From positions 1,676,501 to 1,740,500 of the forward strand of contig NZ_CP107970.1 in assembly GCF_036090055.1 (NCBI RefSeq): DNA of 64,000 nucleotides. Reading direction: 5' to 3'. Below the pieces are notes generated by a model. It did not search any database. It was not told where the DNA came from and saw only the letters and a program-made list of their open reading frames with translations. The stretch is from Nocardioides sp. NBC_00368 (lineage in GTDB: Bacteria; Actinomycetota; Actinomycetes; Propionibacteriales; Nocardioidaceae). A program made the translations under genes and the position numbers. Positions 23,805 through 31,686 of this stretch are shown here, in pieces. The number at the start of each line of letters is the position of its first letter. Within the stretch, counting starts at the first letter, position 1.

Positions 23805-25466
23805 TCACCGCTCGCGACGGCGGTACGCCTCCACGGCCGTGGGGAGAGTGGGGAAGAGGCGCTCCTCTCCGATCCTGTCCAGGATCCCGGAGGGAGCGAG
23901 CGACTCGCGGAGGTCCTGCTTGATCCGGGCGATCGCGAGCACGACGCCGCGGTCGGCCAGCGCCCTGCGCAGCGACTCGAGCGCGTCGACCGCGGTGATG
24001 TCCACCTCGACGTTGGCCTCGACGTTCAGCAGGAACCACTCCACCGGCCGTTCGGCAGCGTCGACGGCCGCGAGCGCGCGGGTGCGGAAGTCCTCCGCGT
24101 TGGCGAAGAAGAGGGGCGAGTCGTAGCGGTAGACGAGCAGTCCCGGCACCTCCTCGGCGTCGGGGTAGTCGTCCACGTCGTGCATGCCGGCCAGGCCAGG
24201 CACGAGGCCCAGGACCGCATCGTGCGGGTGCGCGACCCGGCGCAGCAGGTCGAGCACGGAGAGCCCGACCGCGATCAGCACGCCCCACATCACCCCGGCG
24301 GCGAGCACCGCCACCGTCGCGACCAGCGCCAGCACGAGCTCGCTGCGTCGGAACCGGGCGAACCGGCGCAGCTCGCCCACCTCGACCAGCTTGGTGGCCG
24401 CATAGACGACGACCGCGCCGAGCGCCGCCTCGGGGAAGGCCTCCAGGACCGGCGCCAGGAACAGCACCGCCGCCACGGTCGTGGCTGCGGTGACGTACGA
24501 GGTCAGCTGGGTGCGCCCGCCGACGGCATGACCGATGGCGGTCCGGCTGCCGCTGCTGCTCACCGGGAACCCGTGCAGGAGTGCGGAGCCCACGTTGGCC
24601 CCGCCCAGCGCCAGCAGCTCCCGGCGCGCGTCCACGCGCTCGTCGCGGCCCGCGAAGGCACGCCCGGTGAGGATGTTGTCGGTGTAGCCGACGAAAGCGA
24701 CCCCGAGCGCCGGGGCCAGCATCGCGATGATGCTGCCCAGCTCCAGGTCCGGCAACCCGGGCGCCGGTGGCCGGATCGAGATCTCGCCGACGAGACGGAG
24801 CCCGTGCCCGTCGCCGAGCAGCGCGGCCAGTCCGGTGGCGGCGAGCATGCCGAGCAGCGCGACCGGCGCCCGCGGAGCGAGGACGGAGCCGAGAATCATC
24901 GCAGCGGCCGCGCCGACACTGAGCAGCAGGGTCGGGAGGTGCACCTGGTCGAGGTTGCGAACGAAGCTGGCGAGCTCGGTCAGCACGTTGTCGCCCTCGA
25001 TCCGGACGCCGGTGAGGTTGTCGAGCTGGGAGACGACCATCAGCGCGGCGATGCCGGCCATGTAGCCGACCAGCACCGGCCGGGAGAAGAGCTCGGCGAG
25101 CACCGAGACCCGGGCGAGCCAGCCCGCGACGCAGATCGCCGCCACCACCAGCGCGAGCGTCGCCGCGAACCCGGCCGGATCGCGCGCCGCACCGGGGGTG
25201 GCCCCGATCGCGGCTGCGGTCATCAGCGCCGTGGTCGACTCCGGGCCCACCGAGAGCAGCCGGGACGTACCCAGCAGGCCGTAGACGAGCATCGCCCCGA
25301 CGCAGGCCCACAGGCCGGTCTCGGGCGGCAGGCCGGCCAGCTCGGCGTACGCCATCACCTGAGGGACCAGGTAGGCGGTGATCGTCACGCCGGCGAGCAC
25401 GTCCGGCCACAGCCAGCGCCGCTGGTAGCCGCGGCTCCACGACGGCATCACCTGGCGTACGTCCAT
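23805..25466 (-). CDS. SulP-family anion transporter with STAS domain
   Basis: A 553-residue SLC26/SulP protein. The first about 400 residues hold ten or more hydrophobic spans with family motifs AYLVPQVMAYAELAGLPPETG and GFPVSSSGSRTAIGHAVGG. The last about 120 residues form a STAS domain (SPLFFANAEDFRTRAL, WFLLNVEANVEVDITAVDAL). Substrates in the family include sulfate, bicarbonate and dicarboxylates; none can be chosen here. ATG 25466 is divergent from the alcohol dehydrogenase across a Dos-type box only 43 bp away. That spacing suits the dehydrogenase better than this gene. Confidence 0.9.
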   Translation of the reverse strand: MDVRQVMPSWSRGYQRRWLWPDVLAGVTITAYLVPQVMAYAELAGLPPETGLWACVGAMLVYGLLGTSRLLSVGPESTTALMTAAAIGATPGAARDPAGFAATLALVVAAICVAGWLARVSVLAELFSRPVLVGYMAGIAALMVVSQLDNLTGVRIEGDNVLTELASFVRNLDQVHLPTLLLSVGAAAAMILGSVLAPRAPVALLGMLAATGLAALLGDGHGLRLVGEISIRPPAPGLPDLELGSIIAMLAPALGVAFVGYTDNILTGRAFAGRDERVDARRELLALGGANVGSALLHGFPVSSSGSRTAIGHAVGGRTQLTSYVTAATTVAAVLFLAPVLEAFPEAALGAVVVYAATKLVEVGELRRFARFRRSELVLALVATVAVLAAGVMWGVLIAVGLSVLDLLRRVAHPHDAVLGLVPGLAGMHDVDDYPDAEEVPGLLVYRYDSPLFFANAEDFRTRALAAVDAAERPVEWFLLNVEANVEVDITAVDALESLRRALADRGVVLAIARIKQDLRESLAPSGILDRIGEERLFPTLPTAVEAYRRRER

Positions 25467-25508
25467 GGCAGCACCTTCGCACGAGACTCCCCCGCCGCGC
25501 CCGGCACC

Positions 25509-25572
25509 AGGACCAAGTCCCCTCGCCCGGTGGCCGATGGCACTCCTCCACGCACCGGGAGCCGCCGAGGAT
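25509..25572 (+). promoter_or_regulatory. Dos-type boxes, promoter of the 25600 alcohol dehydrogenase
   Basis: Box 1 AGGACCAAGTCCCC (25509-25522) has a spacer one base shorter than the others. A weaker second box, GTGGC-CGAT-GGCAC (25530-25543), is centred 21 bp downstream. GAGGAT (25567-25572) is centred 54 bp from box 1. The start codon is 28 bp beyond the -10 element. Confidence 0.55.
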
Positions 25573-25599
25573 CGACGCAACCAGACCGAGGAGGAAACG

Positions 25600-26658
25600 A
25601 TGAAAGCACTCGTCTACGACGGCCCCGGATCCCGGAAGTGGACCGAGGTCCCCGACCCCGTCATCACCGATTCCGAGGACGCGATCGTCCGCGTCGACGC
25701 CGTCACGATCTGCGGCACCGACCTGCACATCCTCAAGGGCGACGTCCCGAGCGTGGCGCCCGGGACCGTGCTCGGCCACGAGGCGGTCGGGGTGGTCGAG
25801 CAGACCGGCCCCGGCGTACGCGACTTCGAACCGGGCGACCGGGTGCTGATCTCCTGCATCAGCAGCTGCGGACGCTGCCGCTACTGCCGGACCGGCAGCT
25901 ACGGCCGGTGCACCGGGGGCGGCGGCTGGGTGCTCGGCCATCTGATCAACGGCACCCAGGCCGAACGTGTCCGAGTGCCGTTCGCCGACCACTCGATGCA
26001 CCACCTGCCGCGTGAGGTCGACGACGAGACCGCCGTCCTGCTCGCCGACATCCTGCCGACCTCGTACGAGGTCGGGGTGCGCAAGGGCCGGGTCGCCCCG
26101 GGCGACACCGTGCTGATCGTCGGAGCCGGCCCCATCGGGCTCGCCGCGATCGCGACCGCTCGGCTCTACAGCCCGCTGCGGATCGTCGTGGTGGACCCGG
26201 CCCCGGCCCGGCGCAAGACCGCCGAGGTCTACGGCGCCGATGTCACCGTGACCAGTGCCGAGGAGGCACGCGCCTGGGTCCGGAGCAACACCTCAGATGG
26301 CGTCGATGTCGCCATCGAGGCGGTCGGTGTGCCCGAGACCTTCGAGCTGTGCGCCGAGCTCGTCCGACCGTGCGGCCGGGTCGCCAACGTGGGTGTGCAC
26401 GGTCGCAGCGCCGTCCTGAGCCTCGAGTCGCTGTGGGACCGCGACGTCACCATCACCACCGGCCTGGTCGACACCAGCTCGACGCCGATGCTCCTGTCCA
26501 TGCTCGCCGCGAGGCGGCTCGCGCTGCCCGACCTGGTGACCCACCGGTTCGGCCTGGGGGAGATCCAGGAGGCGTACGACATCTTCGCCGATGCCAAGGA
26601 GACCGGAGCGATGAAGGTCCTGATGATCGGCGACGAGGCCGACCTCAGCGGCGCCTGA
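25600..26658 (+). CDS. zinc-dependent alcohol dehydrogenase
   Basis: A 352-residue zinc MDR enzyme. Catalytic zinc ligands are in TICGTDLH and GHEAVG; the structural zinc site has four cysteines (CGRCRYCRTGSYGRC plus C in LISCISSC). The NAD loop is VGAGPIGLAA. It belongs with alcohol dehydrogenases that reduce short-chain aldehydes or oxidise alcohols. ATG 25600 follows GGAGG. It is convergent with the sensor kinase, separated by 4 bp. Under low oxygen it could re-oxidise NADH, which is inference. Confidence 0.92.
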   Translation: MKALVYDGPGSRKWTEVPDPVITDSEDAIVRVDAVTICGTDLHILKGDVPSVAPGTVLGHEAVGVVEQTGPGVRDFEPGDRVLISCISSCGRCRYCRTGSYGRCTGGGGWVLGHLINGTQAERVRVPFADHSMHHLPREVDDETAVLLADILPTSYEVGVRKGRVAPGDTVLIVGAGPIGLAAIATARLYSPLRIVVVDPAPARRKTAEVYGADVTVTSAEEARAWVRSNTSDGVDVAIEAVGVPETFELCAELVRPCGRVANVGVHGRSAVLSLESLWDRDVTITTGLVDTSSTPMLLSMLAARRLALPDLVTHRFGLGEIQEAYDIFADAKETGAMKVLMIGDEADLSGA

Positions 26659-26662
26659 GCCC

Positions 26663-28432
26663 TCAGCTCAACGGCACCGACCATTCGACGACGGTCCCTT
26701 TCGGCTTCGCCTTCTCGACGGTGCACCGACCGCCGTGCGCCTCGGCGCGGTGGCGCATGTTGGCCAGGCCGCTCTCCACCGCGGCGTCGGGGATTCCCAC
26801 CCCGTCGTCGCGGACCCGGAGCACGAGCTCGGTGCCCACCGTCAGCGACACGTCGACCTCGCTGGCGCGCGCGTGGCGGGCCGTGTTCGACAGCGCCTCG
26901 CCGAGCACCGCGACCACGTCCTTGGCCACCTCGGGAGGCGTCCTCAGCCGGATCGGGCCTTCGAAGGCGAGCTTCGGACGGAACTTGAGCGAGGTCGCGG
27001 CCCGGTTGACCAGCTCGGTGACCTGCGACTGGATGTCCCCGCTGTGATCGGGAGTGCCGAGCTCGAAGACCGCCCGCCGGAGGTCGCGGATCGTCTCGTC
27101 GATGTCCTCGACGGCCTGGTCCAGTCGGGCCCGCAGCTTCGGGTGGTCGGCCAGGTTGAGGCCGCCCTGGAGTCGCAGACCGATGACGAAGAGCCGCTGG
27201 ATCACGATGTCGTGCAGGTCGCGGCCGATCCGGTCGCGGTCGTCGTAGACGGCCAGCCGCTGACGCTCCTCACGGCTCTGCGCCAGCCGGATGGCCACCG
27301 CCACCTGTCCGGCGAAGGCGTCGGCGACCGCGAGGTCGACGTCTTGCGCCTGCTCGGCGTTCTCTCGTCTCCAAGCCAGCGCGAGCGCACCGACGGCGTT
27401 CATCTCCTCGGACGGGTCGGTGCGGCCCAGCGGCACGAGCACGCCCGGGCCGATGTCGCTCAGGTCGATGACCGCTGCCGCACTTCCGCCCTCGGCAGCG
27501 CCCGCGATCTCCTCCACGATCATCGGCACACCCTCTCGGATCGCCTGCCCTGCCACCGACTCGCGCAGCGGAGCGCGCTTCAGCACGTCGTTGTCCACGT
27601 CGGTGCCGGAGACGACCTCCACCCGTAGGCGGTCAGCGGCCGGACCGGTGACGATCCAGGCGACGTCGGCGCCGGCGACCTCGCGGGCCCGGTCGACCAC
27701 CAGCTGGAGAGCGGAGGCGCGGTCGATGTCGCCCATCAGCGCGCTGGTGATCTCGGCGCGCGCGTCGAGCCAGCGTCCGCGACGGGCGGCCTCCTCGGCC
27801 AGCAGGGCGTTCTGGATCGCGACGCCGGCGGCTGCGGCCAGGGCGACCACGATGTTCTCGTCCTGGTCGGTGAAGTCCTCACCGTCGGCCTTCTCGGTGA
27901 GGTAAAGGTTGCCGAACACCTTCTCGCCGATGCGCACGGGCACACCGAGGAAGGACCGCATCGGCGGATGATGCTTGGGAAACCCGTAGGAGACCGGGTG
28001 CTCGTTGATGTCCTGCAGGCGGACCGGCTCGGGGTGGTCGATCAGCAGCCCGAGCAGGCCGTGGCCGGTGGGCAGGTCTCCGATCCGGAGCTGCTGCTCG
28101 GCGGAAAGACCTCGGGTGATGAACAGGCGCAGCCGTCGCTCGCCGCCGCTGGCCAGGACGCCGAGCGCTGCGTACTTCGCCCCGGCCAGCGCCTGGGCGA
28201 CCTCGACGATCCGGTCCAGCAGGTCGTCGATCGAGAGGCCCGCACCCATCGTCACGATGGCGTCGAGCAGCAGCCGCCAGCGCACCTGCTCGTCTCGAGC
28301 GTCGGTGACCCTGTCGAGGACTTCGGTCAGCAGCTCGTCGAGCGGTGTGCTGCGCAGCGCTGTCTCTGCCGTGTCATCTGGTGCGTGGCGTTGCCGGGGT
28401 GGTGGCGTACGTCCCACATCGACCCTCCCCAT
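26663..28432 (-). CDS. DosS/DosT-like sensor histidine kinase with two GAF domains
   Basis: A 589-residue kinase with the mycobacterial DosS/DosT layout. GAF-A covers about residues 60-210, GAF-B about 225-390, a HisKA_3 dimerisation domain has phospho-acceptor H407 (GRDLHDIVIQRLF), and an HATPase domain has N-box GEALSNTARHA and DDGVGIP. GAF-A contains FPKHHPPMRSFLGVPV; H155 of its HPPM motif matches the proximal heme ligand of DosS/DosT, so heme-based sensing of O2, NO or CO is likely. It overlaps or abuts the response-regulator stop. The start is uncertain: ATG 28432, or a TTG at 28462 overlapping that stop. Confidence 0.92.
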   Translation of the reverse strand: MGRVDVGRTPPPRQRHAPDDTAETALRSTPLDELLTEVLDRVTDARDEQVRWRLLLDAIVTMGAGLSIDDLLDRIVEVAQALAGAKYAALGVLASGGERRLRLFITRGLSAEQQLRIGDLPTGHGLLGLLIDHPEPVRLQDINEHPVSYGFPKHHPPMRSFLGVPVRIGEKVFGNLYLTEKADGEDFTDQDENIVVALAAAAGVAIQNALLAEEAARRGRWLDARAEITSALMGDIDRASALQLVVDRAREVAGADVAWIVTGPAADRLRVEVVSGTDVDNDVLKRAPLRESVAGQAIREGVPMIVEEIAGAAEGGSAAAVIDLSDIGPGVLVPLGRTDPSEEMNAVGALALAWRRENAEQAQDVDLAVADAFAGQVAVAIRLAQSREERQRLAVYDDRDRIGRDLHDIVIQRLFVIGLRLQGGLNLADHPKLRARLDQAVEDIDETIRDLRRAVFELGTPDHSGDIQSQVTELVNRAATSLKFRPKLAFEGPIRLRTPPEVAKDVVAVLGEALSNTARHARASEVDVSLTVGTELVLRVRDDGVGIPDAAVESGLANMRHRAEAHGGRCTVEKAKPKGTVVEWSVPLS

Positions 28433-28458
28433 CGAACGAGTGGTACGCCTCCAACCTA

Positions 28459-29127
28459 TCAACCCTGCAATGTCTTGGTGACCAGAATCGCCGCCTGGGT
28501 CCTGCTCTCCAGGCCGAGCTTGGCGAGCAGGGAGGAGACGTAGTTCTTCACCGTCTTCTCGGCCAGATGCATCTCCTTGCCGATCTGCCGGTTCGTCAGA
28601 CCCTCGCCGATGAGCTCGAGGATCCGGCGCTCGTGGTTGGTGAGGTTCTCGAAGACCGAGTTGGTCTTGGGCCCGCTGCGGATGCGCTCCAGCACCTGTG
28701 CGGTGACCGCCGGGTCCAGCATCGACTTGCCCGCGGCGACCTGGCGCACGGTCTCGACGAGGTCGCCGCTGCGGATCTGCTTGAGGAGGTAGCCCGCAGC
28801 CCCCGCCATGATCGCGGAGAACAGCGCGTCGTCGTCGTCGAAGGAGGTCAGGATCAGTGCGGCGATGCTCGGGTCCACGGAGCGGATGTCACGGCAGACG
28901 TCGATGCCGGACCCGTCGGGGAGCCGGCCGTCGAGGATCGCGACGTGCGGTCGCATGGCCGGAATCCGTCGACGGGCCTCTTCGGCGAGTCCGGACTCCC
29001 CGACGACGATGATGTCGTCCTCGTCCTCGAGGAGGTCCTTGATCCCCCGGCGGATCACTTCATGGTCGTCGAGCAGAAAGACCCGGATGGGCTCTGATGC
29101 GCCCTCGGGCGCTGCTGATTCGGTCAC
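28459..29127 (-). CDS. DosR/DevR-like response regulator
   Basis: A 222-residue NarL-family regulator. The receiver domain (residues 13-130) has acidic pocket DDHE and phospho-acceptor D66 in LDGRLPDG. The LuxR-type helix-turn-helix (about 155-215) reads GLTNRQIGKEMHLAEKTVKN, then YVSSLLAKLG. The recognition helix AEKTVKNYVS is identical to that of M. tuberculosis DosR where the Lys and Asn contacts to the Dos box lie. This agrees with the GGGAC-N4-GTCCC boxes found across the island. GTG 29127 is the start. It is transcribed with the kinase from a promoter holding one such box, so it is probably autoregulated. Confidence 0.95.
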   Translation of the reverse strand: MTESAAPEGASEPIRVFLLDDHEVIRRGIKDLLEDEDDIIVVGESGLAEEARRRIPAMRPHVAILDGRLPDGSGIDVCRDIRSVDPSIAALILTSFDDDDALFSAIMAGAAGYLLKQIRSGDLVETVRQVAAGKSMLDPAVTAQVLERIRSGPKTNSVFENLTNHERRILELIGEGLTNRQIGKEMHLAEKTVKNYVSSLLAKLGLESRTQAAILVTKTLQG

Positions 29128-29133
29128 CAGACC

Positions 29134-29198
29134 AACCTACGGCCGAGAACGACGCCTGCCAATGCACGTCTGACCCGTGCGACGAGGACCAAGGTCCC
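29134..29198 (-). promoter_or_regulatory. Dos-type box promoter of the dosR-dosS operon
   Basis: The plus strand reads AGGAC-CAAG-GTCCC at 29185-29198, an almost perfect core. A weaker second box on the minus strand (GGGTC-AGAC-GTGCA) follows about 20 bp downstream. TAGGTT (29139 to 29134), the most canonical -10 of the set, is centred 55 bp from box 1. The short distance to the GTG at 29127 suggests a leaderless or near-leaderless message. Confidence 0.7.
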
Positions 29199-29221
29199 TC
29201 GCCGGGCTTGCGAGGTCTCGA

Positions 29222-29974
29222 TCACTGCTGTCCGGTTCCGACGGGATACTCGGTGACCGGCGGCGTTGCTTCGGCCCCGGCGGGGGCCGAAGGTTCCGGC
29301 GACACCGGGGCGACCGGCTCGCTCCCACCCTGGTCGAGCCGGAAAGGCGGATAGCTGTCGGTCATCAGGAAGACGTACGCCGCGACCCGCGCCGCCCATC
29401 TGTCCATCCCGAGGACCAGGTCGAAGATGCCTCGCGGATAGCCGCGCCCGAAGAGCATCGCGACGCCGGCGAAGAGGACCAGGAGCCCGACGATCCCGCT
29501 CCCCCAGGTCCAGGTGTCGGGGTCGTTGCTGGCCTGCGTGACGTACAGCCCACCACCCACGAAGAAGCCGAGGACCAGCAGGTGCGGGATCGCCAGCAGC
29601 CACGACTTCACCAGGACCAGACCGCGCGATAGCCGCTCGGGGTAGGCGATGTGGAGGCGAGCCGGGTAGTCGGCGACGTCCTCGAGGGTGAACGGCGGGT
29701 ACGCGTCGGTGCCGAGCGCGGCGTAGCCGTAGAAGTCCACCCGCCAGGTCCAGCGCAGCACACCGAGGTTGAAGTCGAAGATCGCCCGCGGGTAGCGGCC
29801 GGTGAACAGGATCGCGAACCAGGCGACCACGCTGAGCACGGTGAAGGCGATCCAGAGGAACAACAGGATGATGTAGTGCGGGATCAGCAGGAGCCACTTG
29901 ACCAGCCACAGCGCGCGACTGGTGCGGGGGTCGAGCTGCCCCTCGAGCACCACCGGGGATTCGTGTGAGTTCAT
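29222..29974 (-). CDS. DUF4389 membrane protein with internal duplication
   Basis: A 250-residue membrane protein. Two copies of a unit are visible: membrane hairpin, RYPRAIFDFNLGVLRW, one more span, TDAYPPF (about residues 25-100), and then hairpin, GYPRGIFDLVLGMDRW, span, TDSYPPF (about 115-205). A Pro/Ala/Glu-rich tail ends the protein. This is the DUF4389 arrangement; function is unknown. ATG 29974 lies 36 bp from a Dos-type box whose -10 element points the other way. Confidence 0.8.
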   Translation of the reverse strand: MNSHESPVVLEGQLDPRTSRALWLVKWLLLIPHYIILLFLWIAFTVLSVVAWFAILFTGRYPRAIFDFNLGVLRWTWRVDFYGYAALGTDAYPPFTLEDVADYPARLHIAYPERLSRGLVLVKSWLLAIPHLLVLGFFVGGGLYVTQASNDPDTWTWGSGIVGLLVLFAGVAMLFGRGYPRGIFDLVLGMDRWAARVAAYVFLMTDSYPPFRLDQGGSEPVAPVSPEPSAPAGAEATPPVTEYPVGTGQQ

Positions 29975-30009
29975 GCCACCAGCCTCTGCGCCCCACCGGG
30001 CGACTGCAT

Positions 30010-30073
30010 CGGACCTAGGTCCTCGGGTCGGGGACGTGTGCCACTGCCCGGTCACGTCCGTTCGGCCGAGGCT
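30010..30073 (+). promoter_or_regulatory. tandem Dos-type boxes, promoter of flavodoxin-nitroreductase operon
   Basis: Box 1 contains the perfect 12-bp palindrome GGACCTAGGTCC (30011-30022). Box 2, GGGAC-GTGT-GCCAC (30031-30044), is centred 21 bp downstream. GAGGCT (30068-30073) is centred 54 bp from box 1. The divergent DUF4389 gene may share box 1. Confidence 0.75.
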
Positions 30074-30127
30074 GGTGTCATCGGCACCACGCAGGGGGCG
30101 TGGCGCACAGGAAAGGACGTGAACCAG

Positions 30128-30652
30128 ATGCGAGCAGCCGTCGTCTACGAGTCGATGTTCGGCAACACCGCCACCCTCGCGACCTCCGTCGCCAATGCCC
30201 TTCGGCGCGGCGGGATGGAGGTCAAGGTGATCCCGGTGGCACTGGCCGGCGCCGACGTGCTCCGTGCCCATGACCTGGTCGTGATCGGAGCTCCGACGCA
30301 CGCACTCGGCATGAGCAGGCCGAGCACGCGAGCCGACGCGGTGCTGCAAGGCGCTCCGGCAGAGGTCGAGGCCCGCGGGATCCGGGAGTGGCTCGAGGAG
30401 CTCGAGGACCGCGACGCGGACTCGGTGCGCATCGCCGTGTTCGACACCCGGGCGCGGGCGATGCGTCATCTCCCCGGCTCTGCCGCCAAGCACGCGGCCC
30501 ACCTGCTGCGGCGCCGTGGCTACGACGTCGCCCCGTCGGTGAGCTTCTACGTCCGCGGCGTGGAAGGACCCCTGGGCACCGACGAAGAGGCCCGCGCCGG
30601 CGACTGGGCCGCCGACCTCGGCCACCAGCTGATGCGACAGGTGGTGGTCTGA
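30128..30652 (+). CDS. flavodoxin-domain protein
   Basis: A 174-residue flavodoxin-like protein with the FMN phosphate loop YESMFGNTATLA at residues 7-18 and the strand LVVIGAPTHALGM. The C-terminal half (VRIAVFDTRARAMRHLPGSAA) fits the long-chain flavodoxin variants of actinobacteria. It could act as a low-potential electron carrier for the nitroreductase encoded one base after its stop codon. ATG 30128 is listed; a GTG at 30119 behind AGGAAAGGA is an equally good start. Confidence 0.85.
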   Translation: MRAAVVYESMFGNTATLATSVANALRRGGMEVKVIPVALAGADVLRAHDLVVIGAPTHALGMSRPSTRADAVLQGAPAEVEARGIREWLEELEDRDADSVRIAVFDTRARAMRHLPGSAAKHAAHLLRRRGYDVAPSVSFYVRGVEGPLGTDEEARAGDWAADLGHQLMRQVVV

Positions 30653-30653
30653 G

Positions 30654-31637
30654 ATGTCGACCCTTCCCGACGAACCGACCCTGCGAGCGATCCTGGGGCT
30701 GGCATCGCGTGCGCCGTCGGTCCACAACACCCAGCCATGGGCCTGGGCCGTACGAGACCAGATGCTGCTCCTCCGGGCCGACCCGCACCGCAAGCTCCTC
30801 CACGCGGACCCCAACGAACGTGACCTGGTGATGAGCTGCGGTGCGGCGCTCCACGAGCTCGTCGTGGCCGCCGCCGGCACCGGGTGGGCGTGCACGGTGC
30901 ACCGCACCCCCGAAGGCGGCCGCACCGATCTGCTGGCGGTCGTGACGTTCACGCCGCGCGAACCCGACACCGCCGACCTCGGCAGGCTCGCGGCCATCGA
31001 GCAGCGCCACACCGACCGGCGCCTGGTCTCGTCCTGGCCGGTCCCGCGCGAACGCCTCGACCATCTCGCCGAGCTGGTCCGTGACCACGCCGTCGTGGCC
31101 ACCACGGTCCCCGACCATCTCCGTCCGGTGGTGCTGTCGGCGCTGGAGACCGCTCGCGCCCACCAGTCGACCGACGAGGCCTACCTCGCCGAGCTCTACT
31201 CCTGGACCCGCGGGGGCACCGAGGACGGCATCCCGGAGTCCAGCCTGCTCGCTGCCGGCAGCGACCCCTCCTCCTACTCCCGGTTCCCGGGCGGGACGCT
31301 CGCCGACGACTACGGCGATACCGGCGCGTCCGCCGAGGAATGGCTCGTCCTGGCGACCGCCTCGGACGACCCGCTCTCCTGGCTTCGCGCTGGCGAGGCG
31401 CTGGACGCGATCTGGCTCTCGTGCACCACCTCGGGCCTGGCCCTGGTGCCCTACACGCAGCCCATCGAGATCGGGTCCACCCGGCGTACGCTGCAGCACG
31501 ACCTGCTCGGTGACAACTCCTGCCCGCAGGTGCTCGTACGGATCGGCTGGCCGCAGCGCCACCAGGCTCTGCTGCCGCCGACCCCACGACGTGCCGTCGA
31601 CGACATCCTCCACCACGAGAGCGCGGCCTCGTCCTGA
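30654..31637 (+). CDS. Acg-family nitroreductase-like protein
   Basis: A 327-residue protein of the Acg group (M. tuberculosis Rv2032, Rv3127 and Rv3131, all DosR-controlled). It has RAPSVHNTQPWAW at residues 19-31, a second nitroreductase half with EEWLVLATASDDPLSWLRAG and the TTSGLALVPYTQ active-site region. Acg proteins bind flavin but are poor classical nitroreductases; a flavin-storage role has been proposed. It is coupled to the flavodoxin gene and ends in a strong hairpin. Confidence 0.9.
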   Translation: MSTLPDEPTLRAILGLASRAPSVHNTQPWAWAVRDQMLLLRADPHRKLLHADPNERDLVMSCGAALHELVVAAAGTGWACTVHRTPEGGRTDLLAVVTFTPREPDTADLGRLAAIEQRHTDRRLVSSWPVPRERLDHLAELVRDHAVVATTVPDHLRPVVLSALETARAHQSTDEAYLAELYSWTRGGTEDGIPESSLLAAGSDPSSYSRFPGGTLADDYGDTGASAEEWLVLATASDDPLSWLRAGEALDAIWLSCTTSGLALVPYTQPIEIGSTRRTLQHDLLGDNSCPQVLVRIGWPQRHQALLPPTPRRAVDDILHHESAASS

Positions 31638-31669
31638 CCCGGCCGGGCGCCCCGTCGGGCGCCCGGCCG
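31636..31669. terminator. perfect 15-bp hairpin between convergent genes
   Basis: CCCGGCCGGGCGCCC (31636-31650), loop CGTC, then the exact complement (31655-31669). All 15 pairs match and nearly all are G-C. It sits between the stop codons of the nitroreductase and the convergent USP gene and should terminate both transcripts. Confidence 0.8.
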
Positions 31670-31686
31670 GGCGATCAGCCGGCCGA

